DNA of 64,000 nucleotides. Source: Porphyra umbilicalis. Taxonomy: Eukaryota; Rhodophyta; Bangiophyceae; Bangiales; Bangiaceae. Under the pieces are notes generated by a model. The model was not told the DNA's origin. It saw only the letters and a program-made list of their open reading frames with translations, and searched no databases. The stretch spans positions 124,001 through 188,000 of the forward strand of contig KV918844.1 of assembly GCA_002049455.2 (NCBI GenBank). The letters run 5' to 3'. Positions 33,585 through 44,508 of the stretch are shown one piece after another (positions within the stretch are counted from its first letter, which is position 1; each line of letters starts with the position of its first letter). Position numbers and translations under genes: made by a program.

Positions 33585-35020
33585 ATGTCTTCTAACGGCA
33601 GTATGACGGCCACGGCGTCTGGTAGTGCTCCTCGCTCTTCCCGCCTGGACGGATCTCAAGATGGTCGGTCAAGCACCGTCCGCAATGTTGAGTGGCTGAG
33701 CCTCGCGCCGAGTGCGGACGATTATGATCCTGTGGCTTCCGCTGCCGCGGCTATCGAGACGGCCCGCTCGCAAAGCAGCTCCAAGGTGCACGAGAGGACG
33801 CGCAAGGAGTATCTTGATTTTTGCTCCAAGGTGGGTGTGACCCCTACCAAGGTCGATGCTACTACTGCCGCGCATGTGGCAACGTTCTACAAGGTGCGCA
33901 CCAAGAACTTTGAGCTCGGGATCTCGACGTCCAAGCACATCTCCGCCCAGATGACGCTGTTTTTCACCGAGCTCGGCCGGACTGGGCGTTGGTCTACGGG
34001 CGAGATTGACGGCAAGGTTTTCGTCAATGGTAACCCAAATGACAGTAAGGCGGTTGACGACATGAAGCGGGCGCACAAGGTCAAGCTCGCTCGTGATGGA
34101 CGTGTAACGCTTCCAATGGACCCGCTGGAGTATGGGCACATATGTGCCTACTACGATCACTTTATTTCCGACCAAGACAACATCTCACCTGAGCGGCTGG
34201 CGCAGTTCGCTGCCATGATGACGGCGACCTTCCTAATGATGCGGTTCGATGAGGTCCCCAAAATTAAGTACGTTCACGCGGGATCGAGTGTGGGGGCGTC
34301 TTGATGAGCGGGCGGACGTGCTCTCGTGCCGTGCTGAGCACCGATTGGAATGTTCGCTTCTGTGTCTCTAAGCCGCACGTCTGACGTGATGGGAGCGAGT
34401 CTGCTTTGCGCGTATTGAACATGCGGTCATGGTTGGTTTCGCCACGAAGACGAGATCACGTCATGCAAACAGAAGACGTGCGCGGCAATCTGGTCTTTCG
34501 GATTAATTGGCTGGACGGCACGAAGACGTCGACGTCGGGACGGCAGTATCACCTTGAAGGCGCGCCAGGACTGGCGGGAGACCCACGAGTGGACCCTGTT
34601 TTGGCGATGGCCATGTACCTGATGCTACGCGGAGACGCTAAGGGGTTTCTCTTCTGCCCCTTCAAGATGCTACCCTGCGGTGCGTGGGAAATGTCAGCTC
34701 ACACAAGGCTCAAGGACAACGCGTTCCTCGAGTCCATGCGACGGGCACTCGACGAGGCGGGTGTCGACTCGTACCGGTTCTTGGGTACTCACTCATGCAA
34801 GCGCGGTGGTGCGCAGCTGTATCGTCTGCTAGGCGTTGCCGACGCCGAAATCAAGACCCGCGGTGGCTGGCACACGATGTCGGCGTACTGGGCTTACGTG
34901 CAAGCATCGAACCGGCTCGAGAGGCGGTTCACCTACACGTCACCTGCTGCAGCGCTTGCCGACGTGATCATCAACGGCGGGGAGGTCCCCGAGTGTGTGC
35001 ACCAGAGCATAGACTTGTGA
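33585..35020 (+). CDS. Crypton-like tyrosine recombinase
   Basis: Two exons: 33,585-34,267 and 34,396-35,020. The 128-bp GT-AG intron splits an Asn codon in matching phase; the product is 435 residues. Residues ~65-170 look like a SAM-like core-binding domain ('KVHERTRKEYLDFCSKVG'). The catalytic domain follows, with R220 in 'FLMMRFDEVPKI', H360 in 'GTHSCKRGGA', W386 in 'TRGGWH' and nucleophile Y395 in 'SAYWAYV'. Such enzymes cut and rejoin DNA through a phosphotyrosine link and move Crypton-type elements. The usual second Arg (H+3) is Lys363, with Arg364 next to it. I chose the MSSNG start because the upstream extension is less protein-like; starts at 33,477 and 33,498 remain possible. A RecQ-type helicase gene follows 338 bp downstream on the same strand. 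Confidence 0.8.
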
Positions 35021-35358
35021 ATTGTGGGTGTTGATGTGCTAAAGGTCTAGGACCCGCGCGTCATCTCGTGGTTGATCTAAGTTCATGTCACGTGATTGCA
35101 CACCGTCCTCTTACATCTGGTGTGTCGTTACCAGATTACGAATCGCTTGATGAACACAGGATTTGCAAACATGGTACCCAGCGGATACATTCTCGTACCC
35201 GATCTTTTCTTCTCACGACGTGAGAGATGTGATGACATTTTTTTGACGCGATGGTCCGACGTCCTGCGGCCGGCGGTTGTCAAGTCTTTCGGCTCTGTTC
35301 ATGCGGCGGCACACACTGATCGTCGTGCCATTTCCTGCTTTACTCGTCGCCGATAGCC

Positions 35359-37529
35359 ATGGAGCGCTCGAAGATCGAAGCAGCTGCCCTTCTCTCCCTC
35401 GAGCGCCAGTTTGGTCATGAAAGCTTCCGTCCTGGGCAGCTAGAGGCTCTTCTACCTCTCCTTGACCAAGATCGCCCCCGCGCAGAGGTCATCTCTGTGA
35501 ATGCGACGGCATCCGGAAAGGTACGACCCGTCGCATGGTCTTTCGTGTCTTACTTTACGTTTACCCTGTGTCATTATTTTTTCCTTGTGCAGAAGGCCAC
35601 AAGCTCAAGTTCATTTGCCGAGTGTACTGTGGTTCTAACGACATTATTGCTGCACATGCGCGTCCTTCTCTCATGCTAGGGTAGACGACCACTTTCGGCC
35701 TGGCTGCTGATCTTCTGCATCAGATGGATCGATCTCTAAGTGTCATGCTGGTGCCTCTCAAGGGGCTCAGCCGCCAGCACGCTGATTCTCTCAACAAAGT
35801 TGGCGTGTCTGCGATGGCACTGACTTCATCAAGCACGAGTGACGAGTGGCTTCTGTGCAAGTCCATGATCATGGAGAAGCGGCTTTGCGCCCTGTTTATC
35901 TCTCCGGAGTTGCTGTGTCACAGCCCCTCCTTCCGCAAGCTTTTGAACGACCGAGGAGTTGCGCTGCTATGCTTCGATGAGGCGCACCTGTACAACGATT
36001 GGTACCTGTGGCGGCCGACGATGGCAATGGGAGCATCGCTTGTCCAAGCGCAACGTCGACTTGGGCTCACAGCCACCATGCGGCGCCGCGACCAGCAGCT
36101 GGTCATTCGACGGATGAGCATGTCGGTGCCTATTGTCCTGCGCGGCCCATTCCTGAGAAAGAACCTGCTTCTGCATGTTGTCAAGAGGCCGTCGGCTCTG
36201 ACCTTTGGACGAGTGTCGCTTGCGCGGCGTGTGGCGGCGGCGACGGAGTATAAGTGGCGCATTGCCCGTGCTCTTCGGCTCTCCATCAAGGCGCGCGCCG
36301 AGCAGGGCAACACGATCATCTACGTGCCGTCCCGTGCTCTATCCGAAGATTCGCGCAAGGAGCTTGTGCTTGCCGCGGCGCAGCAGCGGCTCGGTGCGAC
36401 TGGGGCGGCACTCGCTTTTCGCGCGTACCATGCGGGGCGGGCCGACCGCGCCGAGGTGGAAGACCTCTTCTTGACGACTCGTGGTGTCGTCGTCATTGCA
36501 ACTATTGCCTTCGGTCTTGGCGTTGACTGTCCTCATGTCCGTGTCATTCTCCACTTCGTACGCTCTTTCAGTTCTCTGGTACCTGTTTCGAGTTGCGTTG
36601 TGACGTAATCCTCTCTTTCTTGTTGGACGATTGGTGTCGATTGGCCTTGTCTCGAGCTGGGTCTCTGTGCTTGAAGAACAAGAATAACGACACATGCTAA
36701 CAATTTGAAACATTAGCAGTTCCCTCTTTCTGTCCTTGAGTGACGTTTGTGCACGCGCGTTTCCACTTTGTGTCTGTCCTAGGCTGGAGCGAGGTCAGTG
36801 GCAGAGTACGCCCAGCAAGTGGGTCGTGCTGGTCGTGACGGTGAAGACGCGTACTGCGTCTGCTTCTACAATGCGGATGACAGCGAGGGTACCCGGCGCA
36901 GCATCGAGACGACACCTCTTCCGATGTCAACGACGATAGCACTCATGCGCAAGATTTACGAGCGCACGACGCCTCTCGGTCCCACGTCGTTCCTGCATTG
37001 GGCGGACTACCACAGGGCTGGCATCGACGCGGACGACACGGACGCTATCCTTGCTGCCCTTTGCCGCACAGGCTTGGCGCTCGCGGGAAAGACGCAGCGG
37101 GCTCGCATCGCGGCTTTCCGAGGCGCCAAATCGACGCTCCAGCCATGGCCTGTGCTGTCGACGTTTGCGAACGCGTTGTGGAAGGATCACTTTGAGCCCG
37201 GGTTTGCGGCTATGACTCGCAACCTAGCCGTTCGACGCGATGTTCGCGACGTTTGTGCGGTGGCTCCCTTCTTGGAGCTTGGAGCAGGAGGACCGACGGC
37301 AGTTCATGACGCCCTGGAGGATCTGGCAGCTGCTGACCTCGTTGACATTGACTACAGCGATGACTACCCGATGGTGCAGCCGCTGGCAGTCCTCGACCAA
37401 CAGGATCCGCGAGATGCCGGGCGTTTGCTGGAGAGGTCAATGAAGACTTCTGCCAAACAGCAGATCGCTGTTCTTGACGAGGTGCTCGATTTTTGCGAGG
37501 CTGATGGGTGCCTCCATCGACGACTTTAA
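35359..37529 (+). CDS. RecQ-family DNA helicase
   Basis: Three exons: 35,359-35,520, 35,685-36,557 and 36,783-37,529. The GT-AG introns are 164 and 225 bp, all in phase 0; the product is 593 residues. The first splice rebuilds Walker A ('NATASGKTTTF', K54). RecQ hallmarks appear in order. These are motif 0 'FGHESFRPGQ' (18-27), DEAH at 152-155, motif III 'LGLTAT', motif IV 'IIYVPSR', motif V 'AFGLGVD' and motif VI 'QQVGRAGRDG' (356-365). The family unwinds DNA 3' to 5' during recombination and repair. The C-terminus carries only 'DFCEADGCLHRRL', a beginning of the RecQ zinc domain, and then stops; the later cysteines and an HRDC domain are missing, unless another exon follows. Its neighbour is a tyrosine recombinase in the same direction. 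Confidence 0.85.
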
Positions 37530-39082
37530 GATTTCTTTGGAGCTCCTCATGAGCAAGACGCAGTTGTTGACGGCTGTCGTTGCGGCGTTTGTGCGCCCCA
37601 GACGGATAGTACCGCCTTTGCGTGACTTGACCTCTTTCTTCTGTGTGTTGTGTGCGGGTCATTTGTTGGACCCGGGTGGCGTGATCGACGCTTCTCTTTG
37701 ATCTCATGCTTGCGCTTGTGCTGGGAAGAGCCGCTTCTTCTTGTAGGATTTCCCAAAGCCTGTTTGTTTCTTCAATTTTGACGGGCGGCACACAGGGGCA
37801 CTGTCCTCTCTACATCTTACGTTTTCGTTTGCCTCTCTGTCACAGGGTCGGGATCGCTTTGTACGCTTCTGCTACTTGTGACAATTTTGCTACAAGAAGG
37901 GGAAGGCCCGCAATAGCCAGTTTGTATTCTTCCTGCATGCAAATGACACGTTTCGCTTGTTCTTGTGGTCGTTCGGTACGGTATCTCGGAATCATGTCAA
38001 TCTTGTACCATAACGTGCATTGTGGTCACAAAAGTTTGCGGTGTTGTCACTGAACTCGCCTGCACTTGTTTTTGCATACCTCATTTCGGGTTTTTACACT
38101 TTTCTGTTCGCATAGTTGATTGGAGCTCTTGGCCTGCCGATGCTGAGAGCATATTGTGTGCAGGCACAGTGGCTGTTCGCCCTTAGAAAAAGCATGACCA
38201 TTGCATCGAGACTCACAGGTGCGTGCTTTCAGATTTCTTGTCCGCCTCCGACGCGAGTGCGACTACGGCATTGACGCTCGATGGTGCCCCGCACTGGTGT
38301 CCTCGTCAGGTGTGCCTACCAGCCACATGGTGCAGTGTCCTCGTTGGGATATGTCGCAATCAGCGTCGAAGCCGTGGTGCAGTGTCCGCGTTATGATATG
38401 TCGGAAAGAGCGTCGAAACTGTCGGGGTGGGCAGTCGTGCTCCGTTTCACCTGTAACGTGTGCCGGCGGATAGCGCAGTTCGGCACTAGTAGGTCGTTGT
38501 GCTGCTGAAGGAGGGGATGAGCACGAACTGTAACGTTCCTGTTGATCTGGCACACAGAAACACCAGCTGTGACGCCCGTCTCAGGAGCACAAGCTGCCGG
38601 TCGTGGAACGAGCATGCGCGCGGATGCACAAGCTGTCTCGTGCGTGCCCTGCTGGCGAGCGACCCCGTTCCTGGCCGCCCTGGACTTTCTGTGCCGTTGG
38701 AATATGATCACGCGCCTGTGTCGTGCTGCTCCGCTGCAGTGCACACCAGGCTGGTTTGGACACTCACGGATTTGGCTCCGAACATCAGCACAGCAAATGC
38801 CGCCATGAGGCGCTTATCGTCAGATCCGCACTTGATCTGAAGTACAAAAAAGTCCAGATGAAATGCACGATCGCGTCTCTAATAGAGGGCGTATCCGGTT
38901 CGCTCGCTCACTTACGAGGCTGATCGACTGATCCGGCCGTCCGATTAGGTGCAATCGAGCTCGTTAAGGCAGCGATCACCTGTCATCCATGTCACGATCG
39001 CCCAGATTGAGGCTGTCAGAGGACCCCCTCCGGGAAACGTCTTCAGGAGCTTGTAAGCCAATTTCTGCTTCCCGAACGGGTC
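37530..39082. other. No supportable gene
   Basis: Moderate-GC DNA after the helicase. A ~46-bp near-duplication (block 'TGGTGCAGTGTCC') occurs at about 38,329 and 38,374. No gene recognised; an extra zinc-domain exon of the helicase could lie in the first 200 bp. Confidence 0.4.
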
Positions 39083-39773
39083 TAACCCCCAGTTAAGACA
39101 CCCCTGAGGCGGACATTAGGATTTCCGGCCATTCATTGGCCAGATTGGTAGGTGTCAGACACTTTTCACTTGTCCAGCGGTTGGAACCAGCTTTCTGAAG
39201 ACGTGTCCCAACCGTAGCTGGCAGCAGGCGCATCAGGGCGTCTCAGGGCATTCACAGCACACGTGTTTCTTCCAATATGCGACAAATCGAAAGTCTACCT
39301 CCTGAACCATGCGAATCGCATCGATCTGGAGCCAGCCGGATCGCCATCACGCTCGTTGCAGACCGGGCCATGTTGAGATTTATGATGACTCTGGATGATC
39401 TTCTTTCTTGGATGAGCCTATGATCGAAGGACGGGGGGGGTAGTAGCTTGGGTTCTATGATACGGATGGGGTACGAGGTGACATCAATGCGTCAAGGTGG
39501 GACAATCTTTTCATCAGAGGTAGCGTGAGAAGAGCAGCAGCTACAAGAAAACGAGGACGTCAAAAGTGGGTTGCAAACCACGTAGCATTGTTCACCACGA
39601 GCTTCTCTATCATTGTACGTCACGATCAGTAACAGAAGTATCTGCTTTTTACTTGCTTTTTTGCGCTTCTTATGTGTACGCCTCTTGGTACCGTGGAGAG
39701 GGTACGAGTTTCACGTGTACGCTGTAATGATGTAACGTGTCCGCATCCTAATGTCCGCCCTTATCTGGGCGTG
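39083..39773. mobile_element. Non-autonomous TIR element, ~690 bp
   Basis: Its ends match the 22,122-23,151 element. The left end has 'CCCCCAGTTAAG' and 'GGCGGACATTAGGAT'. The right end is the reverse complement ('ATCCTAATGTCCGCCCTTAT' then 'CTGGGCGTG'). No target duplication is clear and no gene is inside. The right end lies only a few bases from the stop codon of the next minus-strand gene. Confidence 0.55.
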
Positions 39774-39779
39774 ATACAT

Positions 39780-40985
39780 TCAGTCCTCTACATCAAAGAT
39801 AACCTCGGACAGCGACCGCATCGCCGCCACGGCGCGGAGCAGGCGTCGCTTTGCGTCCTTGTGCGCGGCTTCGGCGGCTGAGTGCTGGCGGTCGAGGCGA
39901 TTCATGACGGCGTCGCGCTCGACCGCCAGCTTGTGCACAACCGACGCCGTCTCGTCGAGCCGCCGCCTTGCCGCCTTCCGCGTCTCCGTTACGAGGAACC
40001 ACTGTTCCGCGCCGGTCGTCCGCTTTCGCGATGCGAGCGGCGTCACCGGTGCCACCTCCAACACCCCCGGCATCTCATTGGCGGCTGCAGCGGAGGTGGC
40101 GGCGGGGGAAGCAGTGGCGGCGGTCGACGCTGCCGATGCGGGCCCTGCAGAGTCCTCGACCCGAGGGCGCGGCGAGGGCGGAAGAACCGTTGGTGGGGGC
40201 GGGGGCGGCGGCGGCGGCGGCGGGGGCGGGGGCGGCGGCGGGGGGGGAGGGGGAGGCGGCGGCGGGGGCGGGGGAGGCGGTGGCTGGGGCAGTGACGGGG
40301 GTGAAGAGGGGCAAGGCGGAGGCGGGTGAGCAGAGAACGGGAGCTGTTGCCCGGAGAGGGGTGCCGAAAGCACCGCGCGTCTGTGCAACCAGCCGTGGCG
40401 CAGCCGGCGGGGCTGCGGAGGCGGCAGGAGCGAGCGGCGCGGCGGCAGCGGCGGCGGCGGCGGCGGCGACGGCGTTGTGCTTGAGCCACCCGCATGTGGT
40501 GAGGACCGCACCGCCGCCCCGTCAGAAGACGTCGGTGGAGAGATGTGCCTCGAAGAATCTTGTCGAGGGGGCGAGGGAGCGCGTCGGCACGCAGAGCGCG
40601 CCCAAGCCGACGCCGTGGCCGTTGACATTGTAGACGCCGACGGCGTCGAACCGAAGAACGAAGAGCCCTTTGTAATCGAGAGGGAGTGATGCGACGACGG
40701 CGGTTGAAGGGGGGTTGAGGCAGCGGGCCGACACTGTGACGGGGGGTGCACAGAGAGATGGGGTAGGACAGCAGGCAGTGCTTTGAGGGGGTGGGTGGTA
40801 GGCGGTGTCGGTATATCAAAAACAAACGCAAACAAGTGCAGGGCTTTATTCCCCAAGACCTCCCCCTCGATAACGCTGCGACCGCAGCGGGGACAAGCGT
40901 GTGGGGCCCGCCCAGGAAGTCCAACGTGGGGCGGCGCGACGTCGGCGCCTTCCGAGCAGCGATGCAAGGCGGCTGGGGGGGACAT
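39780..40985 (-). CDS. Polyproline / coiled-coil protein, unknown
   Basis: Frame from ATG at 40,985, 401 residues. It is open further upstream to 41,099, where a pyrimidine tract and CAG near 41,035 could be a splice acceptor, so the 5' end may be an internal exon. It has a CPRCG pair near residue 33 (possible half of a zinc ribbon), a Ser/Pro-rich middle and a ~30-residue polyproline tract. The ~85-residue C-terminus is helical and basic, with 'EQWFLVTETRKAARRRLDE' and a heptad-like tail. No family recognised. It ends next to a TIR element, and a transposase-like gene on the same strand lies about 3.5 kb upstream in transcription order; a role as a mobile-element accessory gene is only a guess. 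Confidence 0.4.
   Translation of the reverse strand: MSPPAALHRCSEGADVAPPHVGLPGRAPHACPRCGRSVIEGEVLGNKALHLFAFVFDIPTPPTTHPLKALPAVLPHLSVHPPSQCRPAASTPLQPPSSHHSLSITKGSSFFGSTPSASTMSTATASAWARSACRRAPSPPRQDSSRHISPPTSSDGAAVRSSPHAGGSSTTPSPPPPPPLPPRRSLLPPPQPRRLRHGWLHRRAVLSAPLSGQQLPFSAHPPPPCPSSPPSLPQPPPPPPPPPPPPPPPPPPPPPPPPPPPPPPPTVLPPSPRPRVEDSAGPASAASTAATASPAATSAAAANEMPGVLEVAPVTPLASRKRTTGAEQWFLVTETRKAARRRLDETASVVHKLAVERDAVMNRLDRQHSAAEAAHKDAKRRLLRAVAAMRSLSEVIFDVED
40190..40305 (-). repeat. Polyproline-coding GGC/GGG run
   Basis: Nearly pure GGCGGGGGC-type repeat that encodes the polyproline stretch of the minus-strand gene. It is prone to length errors. Confidence 0.8.
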
Positions 40986-41139
40986 ACAGAGCTCGTCGGG
41001 AAAGGCGGCGCAAAGCAACACACGGGAGACATAGCCTGAATGCAAAGCGGAGACCCACAGAATTGTAGCGACACAGCAGGCGCAGTAGCTGCCGTTCAAT
41101 CATGTGGTCGGCACGGCCGTAATACTGGCTCCAGCCAGG

Positions 41140-41745
41140 CAGTCGTGCGCCGCCGGCCGTAGGGCGTCTGCGGGACAGGCGGATAAAATTGGACCGCAGG
41201 CGCCCAGGGCGGAGCAGCGCGCCGCTGCTGCCGGTGGCTGGTGTGGCCATCGCGCGGTGAGATCCGAAGGTTCTCATGGCTGCGCTGTCCTTGAGGCTAT
41301 GCGGCGCTTAACGAGGGGAGCACGGATGCGGCACAGATCGCCAGCTCCGGACGACGGTTTGCAGCGGCTCACCGCTGCCCCACGGCGTCTGCGGTCCTGG
41401 CTGATGAGATTGGACCACAGGCGCCCAGGGCAGAGCAGCGCACCGCTGCCGCCGGCAGCGTGTGTGGCCGTCGCGCGGTGGGCTCCGAAGGCAGTCATTT
41501 CTGCGCGGTCCGTGAGGCTATGTGGCGCTAAACGAGAGGAGCCCGGATGCGGCAGTGATCGCCAGGTCCGGGGGCCGGTTGGCAGCTGCTCACCGCTGCC
41601 CCAGGGCGTTTTCGGTACTGGCTGATGAGATTCGACAGCAGGCGCCCAGGGCGGAGCAGCGCGCTGCTGCCGCCGGTGGCGTGTGTGGCCGTCGAGCGGC
41701 GGGCTCCGAAGGCAGTCATGGCTGCGCGGTCCGCTGCAAGCTCAG
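41140..41745 (+). repeat. Three ~225-bp tandem repeats
   Basis: The block GCGCCCAGGGCGGAGCAGCG recurs at about 41,188, 41,421 and 41,642 (steps of ~233 and ~221 bp). Long flanking matches include 'TCCGAAGG', 'GAGGCTATG' and 'GCTCACCGCTGCCCCA'. The array shows no convincing coding frame on either strand. Confidence 0.8.
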
Positions 41746-41924
41746 CCTGGAACTGATATCCTATTTCATCGTGCCGCGCAAGCCTGGGCAGCATCTGTCC
41801 ATCGGCATCAACCCACGACTGCGCGCACCCGACCTACCACCCACCAAGACTGGCCCAACTGCAATCCACCCGGGTGAAAGCAAAGCCAGCAATGTCGGTC
41901 TATCACAACGTGTCTCAATTATTG

Positions 41925-42124
41925 GTGAAACGTGTCTAAATTCGCTTAATAGGCCACGAACAGCTGTGTGTCAATGTGAACGTGCCCTATTGAACGTCGA
42001 ACGACCTCCTCGAATTTAGATAAGTCCAGCTCGGTTCGATAGTCCGAGTGTCACAATAGGTCGCGCATGGCCTATTCGAAGCCGAAATACGGCACGCGCA
42101 CCCTATTCAGGACACTCGGACTAT
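41925..42124. repeat. Two small adjacent inverted repeats
   Basis: ATAGTCCGAGTGTC (42,039) pairs with GACACTCGGACTAT (ending 42,124). Just before it, CTAAATTCG near 41,937 pairs with CGAATTTAG near 42,012. Both look like small foldback elements or one nested in the other. Confidence 0.5.
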
Positions 42125-43425
42125 GCTACGGGCTCACTCATTGGCTGGACACCAAATTGTTGCAACATAAAACGTGTCTGTTGACAAACGACCACGCCAA
42201 ACGACGACGGCGAAACGATCGCCGCTTCACTCAAAGGCTGGGAACGACAGGTGACCCAAGAGTCGACACATCCTGCCTCGACGGACGTAGACGCAATCGA
42301 CGCGAGACGCCGTGACGTATCAAGGCGACACACACGAGTCGCTTGCGGCCACTTCGAGGGCCCCCGGGTCTTGTGCGAACCTTCTGAGCCTCCCACGCTG
42401 CCGTAGCATGTACGTCAAGGGACAGACGTAGAGCACCTCTCTGTGCTTCTTTGCCCCCTTTCTTGTGGTCGAGTATGAGTGGCTCAAGGGAGTGAGCCGA
42501 GGCTGTCAAAACTGGCACGGTGGCAGCCTGGGGTGCTGCCATGTGTCAGATGATTGTCCTATATCGGCACGATTGGCCACTTCGCGTCGTGTATGTGCTT
42601 CGTGTCTGCGTCGTGGCAGACGATCGCCACCTTCTTCCAGCCTGAGCACAGAAATCTCGGGCGGATCACGGGGATCTCGCGGTGCTGGCGCCTCTCTGAT
42701 TCCACTGAGATATAGTCCATTGGAATAGACCACGAACGACCCACCGATGAACGTGACTATCGGCGACAAAGTAGCCTACTCATGAGTAAGTCTATTGTGT
42801 ATATCGTCCATTTCAGGCCTCGCCGTTAGGCGACCTCTGGGAGGGCGCCACGTCGCATGCCCAATTGAGAATTTAACAATGTAGTCCCGACATTGCTGGC
42901 TTTGCTCTGATGGCCCATCACTCTCCCCGGCCGCAACACCTGATGTCGAAGTCGCACAAAGGTGCGTACATCGACGAGTCTCACCAAATCGAGCCAGGTA
43001 AGCGACGATGAAGTTTGAACAACTGTGTGAGGCAACGGCCTGCGAGCAAACCTCAGGTAATTGCGGTCTTACGCACAGCCATTCGTCTGTAGTCTGCACG
43101 GCTCAGGTAACTGCTTGAACACGCACTGTTGGACGACGATGGAGACATGGTAGGTTTCAGTTTGCGATTCCTGTATTCCGACGGTCGGCTCTCTTTCTCG
43201 AGGGTCGAGATGACAGGCTCGTGGGGAGTACCCCAGGTTCCGAAAAGAAGGGGCGTCATGCGTGCCAACGGGCCATTACAGCGCCACGCCGCGGCTCATC
43301 CCGTCCGTCGGCCGCAAACGCAAAATATAGAAAATGGCTCACTTCCGGTATCCAGCTCATTTTCACAGTCTGGCAGCGGTATGACCCCGCGAGGCTCGCA
43401 CTTGAGCCTATCTATGGCACTTCCC
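42125..43425. other. No supportable gene
   Basis: Moderate-GC DNA with short frames on both strands and no recognisable domain or repeat. Confidence 0.4.
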
Positions 43426-43640
43426 AGAAAATTATCGGATCCGAGAGAGCTCCACAGCAAGTTACAGCATGCTGTGACCGTGCTGTGACCGTTCTTTACA
43501 ATGAAATGGCATGCTGAGGGCTCCTGGATGGCTCTGTGAGAGGCAAGGGAGATCACAGCAATTTCAATTCTGTGCTGTGAGCTGCTGTGAGCCGCTGTGA
43601 CTTGCTGTGAGCGTTTCTCAGATCCGATCATTCTTTGGCG
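43426..43640. repeat. Palindromic element with CACAGCA repeats
   Basis: The left end ('ATTATCGGATCCGAGAGAGC', then CACAGCAAGTTACAGCA) is mirrored at the right end (TGTGACTTGCTGTGAGCGTTTCTCAGATCCGATCATTC). The interior is full of short CACAGC/GCTGTG units. It looks like a ~215-bp non-autonomous foldback element. Confidence 0.6.
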
Positions 43641-44508
43641 TCGCGCCATCCGTAATCGCCGTCACAGCACCTTCCGGACCATACTCTCCATCTGTTACGG
43701 ACGGTTCAACATGCGCTAAGACGACCTCGTCCTGGGAGCAAATGGCCGCACAGCGACGCTGAATGCGTTCATGCATTTCTCGAGGTGCCAGAGCACGCAC
43801 TGCTGAGAAGAGATTTCATCAACTTTTGTCCTTGGGAGCTCCCTGCTGCGGGGACTTTGTCCAAGCCGGAGTCATGCATCATCAATACTCTCACGAAACC
43901 GTCGATAATTCCGAGCAGCCAGACATTCTCGGATTAACGAGATTACGCCCTTTAATCGTATTGCGCCCGTCTCGGTACGCCTCTACTTGCGCCACTGGCC
44001 TCGGAGCGTGGAGATCCTAATAAGACGGTGGCAGCTATGTCTGCCAGACACTGCGTTGGTGCTGACGGCGTTAAGGCTCAGCTTGGAACAAAAGCAAGCG
44101 GTACACGATGTGGCGCTCGGACCCCCAAAGAACGCGCACCAAGGACTCTCGGCCGGTCTTTGTGGCCTCAACGGTCGCCGCCAAGGCGGACACGGCGGGG
44201 AGCGGTGCTGGTGGCGGGTGGTGGGCGAGAATTGGGGGGGTACGACGGAGCCGGTCCGGGAGCAGCCGTCGTGCGTGCTGCAGAGAGAGAAGCCGCCTGT
44301 TTTTCATCATTGATGGTGGCAAAGTGCCACAGGGCATGCAAGGATGCTTTGCTGTCTTCACAGTGCGTGACTTTGGGTCATCAGTGAGTCACACTGGGTG
44401 TGGAGACCGGAACCTCTCCATCCAAGCAGTTTTCCATGTACACATGACGGACGCGGCAGCGCACAAGTCTACAATTGCATTGATGAAAAAGCGCGCATCC
44501 CTCACCTC
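43641..44508. other. No supportable gene
   Basis: Lies downstream of the transposase-like gene and could include a final exon of it; nothing convincing is seen. Confidence 0.35.

Noticed and set aside
33585..37529. A Helitron
   Set aside because: The helicase is RecQ-type, not Pif1-type, and the partner is a tyrosine recombinase, not a Rep/HUH protein.
35359..37529. A subtelomeric TLH-type helicase gene
   Set aside because: No telomeric repeats or other subtelomeric marks in the window; the neighbour is a recombinase.
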